A stretch of DNA of 64,000 nt from Oxyruncus cristatus (taxonomy: Eukaryota > Chordata > Aves > Passeriformes > Cotingidae): the NCBI GenBank assembly GCA_013399855.1, contig VXAY01001953.1, positions 187,936 to 251,935 of the forward strand, given 5' to 3'. The position numbers were made by a program, and so were the translations under genes. Under the pieces are notes generated by a model, which was not told where the DNA came from, searched no databases, and saw only the letters and a list, made by a program, of their open reading frames with translations. Within the stretch, counting starts at the first letter, position 1. Each line of letters opens with the position of its first letter. This document shows, piece after piece, positions 37,851-50,860 of the stretch.

Positions 37851-40800
37851 ACAGAAGTAAGTTTGGAGGATATCTGGGCAGTTAAACACAATATTGTGCC
37901 TTTAGATGCTTTAGTTATGCCCCCATCATGGCCTTCCCATGTTGGTTACAGCCATACTTCAGATGTGAAACAGTACTGCACACAGTGCCTTCTTTCAAAC
38001 TAGAACAGATAGAGGTGGTGACTTCCTCTCTATTAGAATGAGGTGATAAATAAAATGAAGGCCACAGCCAAATATAAAAATATTTCATCAACTGGAAAGT
38101 GCATGCATTTTTGCCATCTATGGCAAAGGGCTGTTGAAATTCTGAAGAGACTGTTCTTAAAATAACTGGGGCAAGAACAAGCTAGAGGTTTTAATTTTGC
38201 ATGATGTATAATGTCAAGTTTATAATTAAATAACAAATAGGAGTTTCCCATGGTTCCCTTCTTCAGCTTCAGTATACCTGCTGTAAAACAACATGGTCAT
38301 GGAGAGAAAAAGGTGTAAGGCTAACCAAGTTCACAACCCTGTTTTGTGGGAAATAAAACCAGGGGTAGTGAATTAGAACAGATAACTGGGATGTATTATA
38401 TGGGAATTTTTCTTCAGTGTGAACATTTAAGACCTATTCCAAATGACAATAAGTTGAAGGTAGAGATGAAGACAAGTCCAAACCACATCCTCTAATCCAA
38501 TATGCCTCTTAAAAGAGGGAAAATAGGAAAAGGTCAGCATTAAATTCCAGAATAATTGTGGACTTAGGAAGACTGACTTTTCCATCACCCATGAGCTCTA
38601 AATCAGCAGCTTCTTCCTAGATAATGATTTCAACATCCCTTATGAGAAAAACAGAAAGTCTTAATCCATACTGGTGTCTTTTCTCCTCTTGTAGGTATTA
38701 CCTTCGGCTCAGACACTTGAAAGCTTTGATATCCTTTGAGGCCAGCTCCTGAGTGATTGGAACATTAACAGCACTGCATTAAGTGCCCTCCCTCTCAGCC
38801 CAAGGGACAGTAATCCATGTCTCCTATCTGCATGAAGAATGCCTTCATCAGCAAACAGCAATATTCTACAGCTGAAAGCTCTCGATCTTCTTCTTAAGCT
38901 GTTTCGCTTTGTATAAAACAAAACTCCTTCACCATAGAGAGGGTACCAGTACTGACTTCTGAGTTTCCCAACCACTCATCTATACATCCATCTTCGTCTG
39001 CTTTCAGTTACAACAGCATCCTCTGCAACAGGACAGCCTGCATCCTACAAGACTGCAGAGCAGCTATGAGGGGGGGAAAAGGTAGGAAAAGTTCTTCCTC
39101 CTGCCTGTGAATGTGGCTGGGGCAGAGGCTTAGCTGGCTATTCCTGTGCTTCATGCAAACAAACTCTTCTTTTATGCCTCCCAGAAGGGCCTAAATAAGA
39201 GGGTGAAAGAAGGAGACCAATACAGCGTAACAGTGCCAAGACAAATCCAGCTGCAGAATATTCAGTTTTCCTTTGGTTTTAGGACCAGGTTTGAGTGCCA
39301 CTGTTGCCAATGTTTTCCCTTACTGGATTTAGACTTTGAAATGGCATGTGAGTACTTCATTTTGCCTCAAGAATCTGAACTTTAATGTACAGTGTCTTAA
39401 ACTGTAAAGCAGCTTGAGAAGTATTGGGATTGATGCCAGGTAGGTAAGAAATTCTAGCTCACTTTTGGTGTTGTGTACATCCCTAGAATTCCGCAGCTGT
39501 CACCACTGATGCTCAGTCATTGCCCTGCAGGTAGTGCCTCACTACAATTGTGTAGTACAGGGTGCTAGTATCATTTTACCATTTTCCTTAAATTCATCAA
39601 ACAGACTTTGTAAAAGGTTATGGTGGATAGCTGGTTTCAAATAGAGAGATTTTCTAACAATTGCTATCAGTTAGACCCCGGAGACCTATCAAATGGCAAT
39701 AAGAAGAAAAAGAATCAGATATCAGGTCATAGTGGATTATTTTGCTGGTATTGAAGAAAGATCTGACAAATTAAGGTATTCAAAAACATCAGCAACCTTG
39801 CTAGTCTTCCTTTATGATACAAAATCCTTCTGTCTCTTCAGAAGAATTATTCTTACCACTCTTTGCTCTTGTTTATTTTCAGAGTAAAAGTCTCTCACCT
39901 GAGAAAACAACATCTGTTATGAGTGGCTGTTCACACAGCAGTGTGAATAAATAAGGAATGATAAAATCATAGATGACTGTATTTTGTGAAATACCAATTA
40001 AATTACAACTTCTCTTAAGAAATTTTTAAAGATTCATTGCTAGAAATAAACACTTTTGTAAAATTACAAGCTGCTTTGAAACTAGTTGTGTGGAAAGGTA
40101 ATTATCAAACATAATTTATGAAATTAATTTTACTACAAAGAATTTGAACTCAAGGAGTTTAACAAGCTAATGAATAGAATAAGAATGCAAAATATATGAT
40201 AGTTTTTATCGTATATGATATTTTAAATTATGGATTATCTCCATACTTTGTTTTTCAGGATGAGCTCATGCATCCATTTTTCCAGCAAGGAGTAAAAGTT
40301 TCAGTAGTTTGTGAGTTTGAAGGTATTATCATCTTAATCATGACATCATTTACTTTGTTTGGAAAGAGTCAAGTGACTCTAAGTCATTATACAAATAAGG
40401 AATACTGCCATATAAGTACTAAAAATGTGATAGGCATTTTTTCCCTGCAGTAATAATAGGGCCATGAGTGATATGAATTTATAGGGAATACATTCTGTTT
40501 CTGTTGAAGACATCAACTTTCACTGTTGACCCATACATTTGCACTAGCAATATCGTTTATGTTTACAAGAAGAGCTGTCATTTGACTGACAGATGGCTCC
40601 AGTGGCTGGACATAAAACAACTCACTGAAATTGTTCAGTGATTCCCAAACTACTTTAACAGTGTATTCCAAATTCCCACCATTTTCTGCAAAACTATAAT
40701 TTATTTATTGGTGTCACTTCTTATACAGCCCCTATCACTCCAGTCTGAGTACCTCCCAGTATTATAAAGCATAAATAGAGGATATGTTATTTCTCCCTCT

Positions 40801-40866
40801 CCCTCTTCTTTCCAGTCAGCTAACATTTCAAAATTATTTTGTTTTACCATGTATCTGTATCTCTGT
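37851..40866. other. unannotated stretch
   Basis: No gene or transposon is recognised. The portion 38,700-39,130 is less AT-rich and includes an 88-codon minus frame and a run of seven G, without a recognisable product. Confidence 0.5.
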
Positions 40867-41054
40867 CTATTTGGGAAGAAAGAACAAATCTTGCTTCTCC
40901 ATCATGACTTTTACCATATGTGTGCACACATACACATATATATGTATAAACATATAAATATTCCTCTTATATATACATATGTTTATACCACATACACACA
41001 TAAAAGGCAGAAGTTGTGATGGAGAAGCGGGATTTGTTCTTTCTTCCCAAATAG
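40867..41054. repeat. long imperfect inverted repeat (hairpin)
   Basis: The left arm (40,867-40,954) and right arm (40,978-41,054) are reverse complements around a short AT-rich loop. The outer 47 bases align without gaps: 41 Watson-Crick pairs, five G:U pairs in a plus-strand RNA, and one A:C mismatch. The arms begin with CTATTTGGGAAGAAAGAACA and end with its exact complement at 41,035-41,054. Inside lie CA/TG-rich segments of unequal length and a second matched block, GTATAAACATA with TATGTTTATAC. It overlaps no known transposon that I recognise. It may be an inverted duplication, a small inverted-repeat transposon or a hairpin RNA source. Confidence 0.9.
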
Positions 41055-41641
41055 AGAAATTTCATTTCATGGAGAGATTTAATTTGCTTTTCTAGCCCCG
41101 GTACCTTCAATGTTTTCTTCCAGAGAAACCACTTCAGGAGAGAGGTCTGTGGTACCTGTCTGTCCTCTCTGTGTGCACAGCAGGGTAACTTTGAAAAGTC
41201 ATATCTTCTCCTAAGTACCATCCTCAATCTTGGGACAAAGTACATACCAGTGTTGCACATTTTGTTTTCAAAGTGCTGAATATGACCTAAAATTATCTCT
41301 TCGTTCTAGGGGTCCTGGTTTCACATGACTACAGGCATCAGGGAAGTAATGCTCCTATTATTCTGAAATCCAAATTCTCATCTCGTCATGGTGGTATCCT
41401 TTTCAATGGTGACATTTACTTGGAATATTTAAGCCATATAAATCTTGACAGGAATTGTTTTGTTCAGTCCTCCGCAGAAATGAAGATGAGGTTGAAGTCT
41501 GAGATAACATTGCAAAAAGTCTTTTATAGGAAGAGAATAACTATGCAGCAGGCAGAGGGATTTCTGACCTGGAAGAACCATGTTACTGGGCTTCCTTTTG
41601 GGGAATCAGCATCCATATCTGCTTGCGCAGAAAACCAATAC
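41055..41641. other. unannotated stretch
   Basis: No gene is recognised. Open frames of 97 codons (minus, overlapping the inverted repeat) and 78 codons (plus, running into a CR1 copy) have no identifiable product. Confidence 0.5.
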
Positions 41642-41800
41642 AGAGTCATTGAGTGATCTGCGTTGGCAGGGACCTTAAAGATCACCTAATTCCAACCCCC
41701 ATGCCGTGGACAGGGACACCTTCCACTACACCAGGTTGCTCAGAGCCCCATCCAACCTGGTGTCAAACCAGGGAGGGGACATCCACAACGTATCTGGTCA
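41642..41800 (-). mobile_element. CR1 3' fragment
   Basis: In reverse orientation this matches the CR1 end. It reads GTTGGCAGGGACCTTAAAGA, then CCTAATTCCAACCCCCATGC, GGACACCTTCCACTACACCA, GGTTGCTCAGAGCCCCATCC and AACCTGG, followed by the complement of the ORF2 C-terminus. The terminal ATTCTRTG repeat is decayed to AGAGTCATTGAGTGATCTG. The element is truncated at its 5' side near 41,800. Confidence 0.93.
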
Positions 41801-42139
41801 CAGATCACACCCACTAAGGTTCTCGGTCTAAAACTGGTGTCAAGTTTGTACACTTTGTTCCCTTTCACCTTCAGTCAGCTTGCCTGATCATGCCACAGAG
41901 AAGACAGAAGAGAAAACAAAGATAAATCCTTGCTCAGAAGACAGTGTTCCATGCAAAGAAATGCTGCCTTCCAGCCCAGGAGCCTGTGCCAGTTTTGTAG
42001 AAAAATGTGTCAGTAATCAATAACTGACAGAGCTGGGAGGTGAAACTGATGTTTGTATTGGGGGACATGGCCTATTCTCACAAGGCAACTGACAATTCTA
42101 AGTTAATCCAAAACTGTCTATATAGTGTTTCTTTCAAGT
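41801..42139. other. short unannotated gap between two CR1 copies
   Basis: No gene or repeat is recognised with confidence. The left end of the following CR1 copy could lie somewhat inside this interval. Confidence 0.4.
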
Positions 42140-42885
42140 TCATGAACCAGGACTAATCAGAGTTCTGAATGCATCGGCAGATGTTATGGCAGGACTCCTC
42201 TCAATCATTTACCAAAGGTCTTGGGAGTCTGGGGAGGTCCTTACTGACTGTAAGCTGGCCAGTGTTATTCACAGCTACAAAAGTGTGTGAGGGCAGACCC
42301 ACGGAATTACAGATATGTTAGTCTAACCTTAGTCTCTAGAAAAATTATGTAGAAAATTATGCTGGCTACTAATGAAAGGCATTTAGAGAATAATGTAATC
42401 ATCAGGTACAATCAACATGGGCTTACAAAGGGAAAGTCCTGTTTAACTAGTTTGATACCCTTCTATGATGAGGTCGACTTTCTCATGGATGAAGGGAATG
42501 TGGTGTAAGTAGTTTTCCTGGATTTTAGGAAGGCTTTTGATACTATCCCTCATAGCATCCTTCTGGACAAGTTGTGCAACTGGCTTAATGGTAGGGCTAA
42601 AAGGTAGGGAGTAGGGCTACTTCTGACTGGAAACCAGTCATGAGTGGTGTTTCTCAGAGCTCAGTCCTAGGGCCAGTTCTGCTCAGTATTTTTATCAATG
42701 ATCTGGATGCATTCCTAGAGAGGTAGTTAATGCCCCAAGCCTGTCAGCGTTTAAAAGGCATTTGGACAATGCTCTTAACAACATCCTTTAGCTTTTGGTC
42801 AGCCCTGAATTGGTCAGGCAGTTGTGCTAGATGATCACCTTAGGTCCCTTCCAATTGAAATACTCCTTTCTTATTCTAGGTTATG
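42140..42885 (+). mobile_element. CR1 with internally deleted ORF2
   Basis: This is the longest recent-type CR1 remnant here. It runs through the RT region to the 3' end. The order is: CTCTCAATCATTTACCAAAG before the RT core; then [19 protein letters not shown] (RT block with the first catalytic Asp); then [16 protein letters not shown]; then a jump straight to the 3' UTR words GCCTGTCAGCGTTTAAAAGG and ATGATCACCTTAGGTCCCTT. The segment between AFDTIPH and SVLGPV is shortened, and everything from INDLD to the end of ORF2, including the YADD box, is missing. A TAA interrupts the frame just before VVFLDF. The copy cannot encode a working enzyme. Confidence 0.92.
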
Positions 42886-45800
42886 TAGAATGACACATTA
42901 GTGTGTCATTAAAATAATACATTAAAAAAAGCATTATTTAATGCTACTTAGAGAACATGGTAAACAAGCAGGAATTGTGTTTCTACCACTCACTAAACAT
43001 ATGTATGACTTTGGATAAGCCAGCTTCCTTGGCCTCTGCATATCTGTAGATGCTACGAGTTATGACAGAAGCTATTCTTAGGTCAAAAAAGTGTAATGAA
43101 AATAAAACACGCTTTCAGAGTTCTATGGGACAATCAAACAAAAGAAATCATACAACTTAAACTAAAGCATTAATTTTTTCAGTAAATTTTTAAAGTAAGA
43201 ATCATATCCTTTTATCAAATTCATTAGGATAATTTTCACATGAATTTAAAACCATATAGGCTGAGTGAGGGAATACCGCTGGACTGCTTTTGAAGTCCAA
43301 AGAGGAATTTACTCTCACCACACCTTATATTTACATTAGAGACACAACTGCCAAACAGTTGCAACCTATTTTTCTTTTCTTCTTAGATCAACACGAATTG
43401 CAACAAATTTGGCTTCCACTGACAATTTGTTTAAGAGAGAGGCTTTTACTGATCTTGCAAACACTAACGTTCATGACCATGCTTGAATTATTCAAGCCCA
43501 CTTTGCTTAAAAACAATTTATGAAGCTCTATCAACATATTGAGTTATTAGTAACATACTGTAACACAGCTTGTTCGACTCGAAGACCTAACCTTATTAGA
43601 TGAGATAATTAATGACAAAATCAAGTACATAAATATGGCCTTAATTTTTTTAGCATAGTTTATCCCTTCATGCTTTTCTGAGTATGGGTATTTTCCCCAA
43701 ATACAAAATTCTCTTAGCAGTAGAGATGGTGGGAAGATTTTTCTCCTCATAAAAATTCTTTACCAAGGGACAGGATTAAACACTAAAATGTATTAATTTT
43801 CTGATGATAAAATTAACTTTTAAAAAAAAAACAAACAAAATCCTCTTTTTGGCTGGGTCTTTCATAGCAATTTTTACTTTTTTTTTTGTAGTCTGTAAAA
43901 CCGATTTAAAGATTCATATTTTGTGTATGTGTTTGTATTACAACCACAAACATTTTAAACTACTGAAAAAGGGTTATATAGCAAGAAAGAAATAATCAAC
44001 AGTTTATCTCATGGATACTAGGTATATACACAAGTTTGTTACTGGAGTGAGTATAAGGAACATCTAACAGTGAGAACTTTGCCATTTCCTGTAGAAGCTG
44101 GTGGAGAGTCAGAAAAGATGCTGCCAGGAAAGAGTTTGAAGAACTCAAAAAAGCTGTACAGAATGTAGAGCCGTATTTAGTGAAGATAGGGAAGCACTGC
44201 CTAAAGTTAACACAAAGACATTGTCTTTTACAGTTAGTTACAAAGGAAAGGAGAATCTTCTTGTCTTTTACGTTGCATCCTTAACAATTCTGCTGCATTT
44301 CCACCATAATTATCCAACTTTATTTTCCATGAGGCTTCCCACTTGTGTGCACAAACCTACGTCTTCATGGCACAGTTCTACAGTGCAAATTGGCTTCAGA
44401 ACTACAGAAACAGATCTGTAGAATGAATCACAGAAACCCTGATATCAATGCTACACATTTTTGGGGCTACTTCAGACACCTTTCAAAACTTTGGTTTTGT
44501 TTCATCCAAGAAGAACCTAGTTCATGTGCTCTGAGACATTTCTGTGAAGTGAACCAAAGCATGCTATGAGCAAATGACTGGAAAATTTGCTCCATAAGTA
44601 CCTTTGCAATCCATCCTAAAATAATTACACAAACATAGCTTTCAGAGGCCAGAGGATGGGTGGCCAATTCCTCACCTCTCTGTTGGACAGCATTATTTGC
44701 AAGGAGGAGTCCTCAACTAATAAGAAAATAAGCTGCATGATTTCTCATGTGAATCACACACATGAAAGGAAAAATGAAATTATGGAAATGCATTTTTTTA
44801 GGAAACAAAGTAAACAACTATTTGCAAACCTTGTTATTCAATTGTATATTAAAAAATACTTTATATAAAATAGTAGTGTAAATATTTCTGGCAGCAAAAG
44901 CAAGATAAAACCTTTTTCTCAATTAATTTTCTGATCTCCAAGTGTAGTTTAGTCCCTGCTGCTTACAGAATTCTTTGGTTTGGTGACATAGCAACATCTT
45001 CTAAAATGAGAAAGCATTCAGAAATGAATATGTGACTGGCTGAGGGCACGAGGATGCACATCACTGGGAGAACATTACCTTGAAAACATATTTTGAAGCT
45101 CTGAACAAAACAAGCACAGTGTTTGTAAAAGAATATGTGTGAAATTTGCACATGACAAATGCAACTACACATAAATGTCACCAAATTAAACTCTGAGAGA
45201 CTCCATATTAATATAGGGTCTCTTAGAGGCCCCCATCGCATCCTCTAATAGCAGTCAGTTCACAGGGCAGCAGGGGAAAGGGAGTTGAGCAGTCAGAATG
45301 GAGAAGTAGGAACTGAAAACTTTTTGTTCCTGCTTTTCTAATAACAGGAACTTCTCACTAAGAACTGAAATAGAAATTGCAGAATTGGTCTTCACCTTAA
45401 AATCACCCTCATCATAAAAGTAAACATATTGTCTTCTGTCTTTTCTGAGAATTTTATTCATAGTCATGGACAGAACTGAAAGCCAGAAGTTTTATTAGAC
45501 CTACAGACAGAAAAATTGGCTTATTTTAATTTGTCTTAAAGCCTAGAGCTGTCAGCAAGCACCTCACTGTCTGAAGAGGTAGCCTTAAGACATCTTTTGT
45601 CTGGGCAGTTAGTAGGATGTGCATGTATCAGGAAGAATGTACATGTATCTAAGGAGCACACAGTACACTTCGTATCTTGGATTATATAAATCCTCTTGTT
45701 TAAGATGCTATGAGAACTATATGCAATCTGAATCCCTCCATGAGGCAAATATTCCCTTACACAAATTTACAATAGAAATGTGGAAATATAATAAGATTGC

Positions 45801-48800
45801 TAAGGTTTTATTTGTAAAAAAATAAAAATAGGGTTTTAAAAATGTTTCTACCAGGGCCTTTAAATTCTAATTAAAAGGTGTGGGGATTTTTTTGTTTTCC
45901 AGATGACATGTAGAGATTGCAAGTTCATTACTGTCTCTAAACATCTTGAGTTTTTTTCAGGTTGCAAAGCACAGCCACCCCTGAAGATTCCATTTTTTTT
46001 CCCATGTGGTTTACACGGAGTCTGAAACAAAGTTCTCTACAGTTTTCCTTTTCTGACAGTCTTTGTTTAGAAGAGAGATGGGAGTGATAGATTTCTTTCA
46101 ACTCAGTTTTCAAAGATCTATAGGAGGAATGGTCCTCATTCTGCTGAGACTTAGAGGTTGAAGAAGCATCTCACTTCTCTGTTACATTTGAAGCTTACCC
46201 CGTTCTTCTCGGGAATAAATCTGGTCAAATTATTAACAATGAGCTGACATGAGTCTGTTCAAATTTCACAAATCCTGGTTTTGTGACGGAATGCACATTG
46301 ACCAATAGAAACATCTAACGTACGTTACACACAGCCTGGAAATTCAATGTACCTAAGCAAGTTGCCTCCATTCCTGGTAAGCTGAATAGACTGGGAGAGA
46401 TGTTTGTGGAAATTGTCCGATTGACATTCCTTTTTGTTTCTTTTTTTTTTTTCTCATTCTATACATAGTTCTGCACTCTGGATCCAGCTTTTATTTGCAC
46501 AATTCTCAGCAAACTGAGCCTTACTCAGTGCTCTGCCTCTTTTTCATATGATTGTAACATGATGACAGCACTTAATCAGGAAAAGATTCAGAGCTGGAGA
46601 TCATATCTTGGTGTGGGGCCTGACTAAGATGAACAACTCAAGGACAGAGCAAGCCGCTACTGGGACCTCTACCCATGGAAGCTGAGGTCCTCTGCAAATA
46701 GGTGTCTATAGAAGAGACAGTCATCTAGAAGGAGCCTGACTCTGCCATTCACTTCCTCTGACATATCTGGGAATTGTCTTTACTTTCTCTCAGTGCTGCT
46801 TATGCATTCTTCCTTTTGACTCTGCAATGCCAAAAGGAGGATTTGGCCTCTAGCAGCAGAGTGCTGTTGCCATTGGGCCCCACAGTCTTAAGATGTCCAC
46901 CTTTGACACAACTATTTCCTATCCTTGGACACCCTTCTGTTGCGTAGTTTCATTGATAGGATGCCATAAATAATATAGCTGATTGTAAAATCTATGCATT
47001 CAACTATTACAGATGTATTTTCATACTAATCTATTACAGAAAATGAGGCATTTGCAAAAATATTTCACAATGTGTGACAAAAAGATTGGCCAAACATATG
47101 TATAGACAGAGACTGAAAAGATTATCTAGGATTTTATCTTCTCCATCTTGGAAAAAAAAATGTGTTTTACTCAAAACTAATTAGAAATCTCCACTACATG
47201 AAGTGACATATTTCATCACCACTCAAATGCAACTCTAACTTTTGCTTTTAAACTTACTCTGACAGTTGCTTCCTAGAAACCTTTTATGAAAAGTTTTGCG
47301 GTATTCTGCAAATTTTTGAAGGACCTGACTTACCTACTACAACTTCATAGAAATAAAATAATAATAGAAGTCTATGCAATAGTTAATATTTTTGGTGCAG
47401 GATGTATTCAGATATACCCCTTAATATCCTGAAAGTAAGAGTTGATTCATGGATTCAAAATATTTAGCACACCTAACTACATTCAAGTTTTTTGTCCATT
47501 GCAAAACTGTATATCTTTCCTGCAAACAGCACGTTTTAGGTGATGTGTAGTTCTGAAACAATGTTAACTGACATTATAACAGTAATCATACCTGAGATTA
47601 CCAACATGGAAAAACTTGAATGGTTATAGAGTTGAGACTCAGTACAGTGAGTTCTTCCTTACTATCTAATGTGATCTTGCAACCCTTGACTCTGGAAGAA
47701 AATATACTGTAGAAAACAATTGAAATCCTGTTTCCTTACACCCCAGTCACATTCTACTCAATTAGTATCTAAATTTCAACACAGTTCAACAAAAACAGCT
47801 ACTCTGATTTTGTGTGTGTGTTTGTGCGTCTACATCAATATGCATTATAGGAAAAATACTATTATAAGATTAATTTTTATCATTGTGATGTTTCCCACGT
47901 GTGTATTTCTTTCAACAATGCAAACTTTTAGTACCTCAACCTCCAGAGAAAAAAATCATCTCATTTTTAAAAATGTTGAGACCACCAGGCTTTATCCAAC
48001 ATACCTCAACAACCGGCATATCTGGCCCTTTTTGAAACTGGCCTTTTTTAGCATATCAGCAAGTCTAAAGAGATTTCTTAATGCTATAATTTTTCATCCA
48101 TTGTTTTACATTCATTTTGCTATGGAGGAAAAACTCAATTTCTACTTGCTTGGGTCTCCACTACACCACTGAGGAGAAGTATATCTGATACATGATGTGT
48201 AACCAGGATACAAAGACATTGCAGGTAAAATCACAGGTCATTTTAATTCTGTTGACCTGAAGTTCTTGAGATATTTCCCTCGCCCCCCCTTTTTTTTTTC
48301 AGTTAAAGGTAAATAGCAGAGTGTGACAGGGTTCTCCTGTCACAAATCTACATCTCCGTCAAGACTCATGTATTTGTCTCACCATTACAGAATATAGGGG
48401 ACATGGGGGAAAAATCATCTGAATAGGGGATAGAGATTTTTCTTGGAGTGAAATTCAGATGCAAAGCAAACTTAACCCCCTAGTGGAAGCTGCTTCAGAA
48501 GAGAAAAAAAAAAATTCTTATTAGACAGGAGTAGAGAAACAGACCACTCTTGTCAGTCTATTCCTATTTGGGAATATCCAAAAGAATGTTTATGGGAAGA
48601 CTGAAATATTTTTAATGTCTTTGACCAAAGTCCATTCAATATGTTTAGATTTAGAGAAATTACTTCGTTCTCTCTAATCTGTCTTTTTATCCATATTCCA
48701 TGGTACTCTGGAAATATCCTATGAAATAAAAATGGTTTAGAAAGCAAAGACTGTCAGCAGGTTTTGTTCACACAGTTTCTATGATGTACAAAAGACTGCA

Positions 48801-50239
48801 TATGAATCCATAAAAACCATATTCTGAGAATGGACATATTAAGACGAGAAGACTTCTCCTTCTAAGCCAGGTCAATGAAAATGTGGTTTTCCTTTCCCTT
48901 CTAAAAACTCTGTATCTAGAGTTTGGAGGTTGAGGCTGAAGCCTGCAACAAACTTGAAACATTGCAAAGTGAAATAAATGGGTCTCTTCCAAATGAATCC
49001 CAGATGACGCCAAGTTGAGGAAGATTTATATATATATGTTGTATAAATATTCAATGATATGGCCAAAAACCTACCGCCACTTAGCAAAAAGACATTTATC
49101 ATTCCTGTGAAATATGACTTTTTAGCCAATAAGACTGAAGTATGTTAATGACCTCAAGTGAATTGTGTTGTTAGTCATTAAACATTTTCTGACTTCTGAT
49201 TCGCTGAGTTACCTCTGAGATCATAGTCCCATCATCAGCCATAAGTTATTCTGCAACAGTCAAGAAATAGGTCTGAAGCATTTTTTTAACCTATAAAATT
49301 TACTATAGACGTGAAACAGAGCAAAGGTGTATTTTGCATGTGAATTTAAGAAAAGTCATTCTCTCAAAATTTTTGATGAAAGTAAAAAAGTACTTCATAT
49401 AGCTATGTGGAAACTTAATAGAGATCTTCACAAACAGTCTGAGACTAAAGTTTGAAGAAAACTCCCACCAATTTTCTTTTTGAAAAGTCAGTTTTTTTTC
49501 TGAACTGACCCTAGCCTTATAACATGTTGAACTGTTGATAAATGTTCTTTGTATAAAGTGTTTTGTTTCAAGGCTTTCTCAGGTCCATTGAACTCTGTGA
49601 GTAATGGATAAGACTTTTAATGGAAAAAATCCATGCAGTTAGAGTGGACGTACTGTGGACTCTAAGCTGCTACTTAGAGCTAAAATTACTTCTAATATTT
49701 CAGCTGGTTCCTCAAAAGCTAAATTATGCCAAAGTCCCATACTTGTACTGACTTTTTTTTATTGGGGTGCATATTCAAGACATCTAGCAAAGCAGAGAAA
49801 AGCAGTCTCACATTTCCCATCTTCTGAAAGAGTGGTGCAAACACATCAACCCCCACGTGGCTAAGCCCCACTGGAGATAACCTGGTGATAATATGCATTG
49901 CTTATGTGCTATGTGGGGCTACTGACACAGTTTGCTGCACTCAGTGCAGATCCCCTTGTTCTTTTCTGAATGCTGCATTCTCCTCCTCGCCGGTTCTACA
50001 TCCTAAATGACAGGCAGCATCAGAAAATTTGTCCCAGAGAAAATCAAGTAATTACTATTAGAGAAATTCCCTATTGGAATTTCTCAGGCTTGGATCTTTT
50101 CAGTCCCGAGCAGCAGTTTTTGTTAATTTATTTCTACAATACAGACGTTTGTCAAAAGGAGTATTAATGTAGGTGACACCATAATATGCCATATGGTTTT
50201 GTGGTCTGTCCTTCAGAAAGGTCTACTTTCTTCTGTTAA
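42886..50239. other. long unannotated AT-rich stretch
   Basis: More than 7 kb carries no gene, exon or transposon that I can recognise. Simple tracts include A runs near 43,820, 12 T at 46,441-46,452, a TG tract near 47,810-47,820 and a C/T-rich tract near 48,280-48,299. The longest frame of the whole window, 150 codons at 47,720-48,172, lies here. Its product is rich in F, I, L, S and T and has no domain, as expected of AT-rich chance frames. Confidence 0.5.
48322..48344. repeat. perfect hairpin, 9-bp stem
   Basis: TGTGACAGG and CCTGTCACA flank a five-base loop (GTTCT). No function is evident. Confidence 0.7.
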
Positions 50240-50860
50240 CTTTCTAGCTCACTGTCATTCAGAGAACAGATTGGCTGGTAAGTTGTCTCAAACACTCGGG
50301 ACATTAACAAATTCTAATTGGCTGTGTAATAGGAGCAGACAGCATGTACAATGTTAAACCACTTCTGAACCACCTATTTTCTGTATGCAAATCAGACAGA
50401 AACAAATGTTTGGCCCCAGCTGGGCGAAATGTCCCATTTAGAATTCTTTTCCTCTTCTTTGTTCTTTGATGTTCTGCAAATGAGCCTTAGAACTCCGCTC
50501 TTCACACAATTCAATTTTACAGGCCCATTATCTGAGATATAATGTGGAGGTTAAATATATCAGGGCAGCCATTATGTGAAAATAATTAACAGTAATGAAT
50601 AATGCACTAATTCCACTGATGAGAGATGGTTATATGTGTAATGAAGTGTTGGGGCAGCCCTGACAAATGAAATTAAAATATTTAAACACTGTTTTATGAT
50701 ATTACTTTGCTCATATAATTTCCTTTACCTACAATGAGCCACTTCGATTATCGTCATTATCTTGACAGCTCTGAAGGATGAAATAGTGCAGGTTAATGTG
50801 ACAGCGATTAGTCAGAGAGAAAATCCATCACATAAAGCAGAACAGACCGAGGGAGAAAGG
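50240..50860. promoter_or_regulatory. candidate conserved non-coding element
   Basis: This 600-base block is repeat-free with no useful open frame. It contains an exact octamer ATGCAAAT (50,385-50,392), an inverted CCAAT word in CTAATTGGCTG (50,315-50,325), several TAAT-core words (AATAATTAACAGTAATGAAT) and TTTGTTCTTTGATGTTC, which has SOX- and TCF-like cores. The balanced composition and absence of low-complexity runs set it apart from its flanks. It is the best enhancer candidate in the window by texture, but conservation is not demonstrated. Confidence 0.35.

Noticed and set aside
47720..48172. Longest open frame of the window (150 codons, plus strand)
   Set aside because: The product has no domain and the composition of AT-rich chance translation. 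No splice, promoter or conservation evidence.
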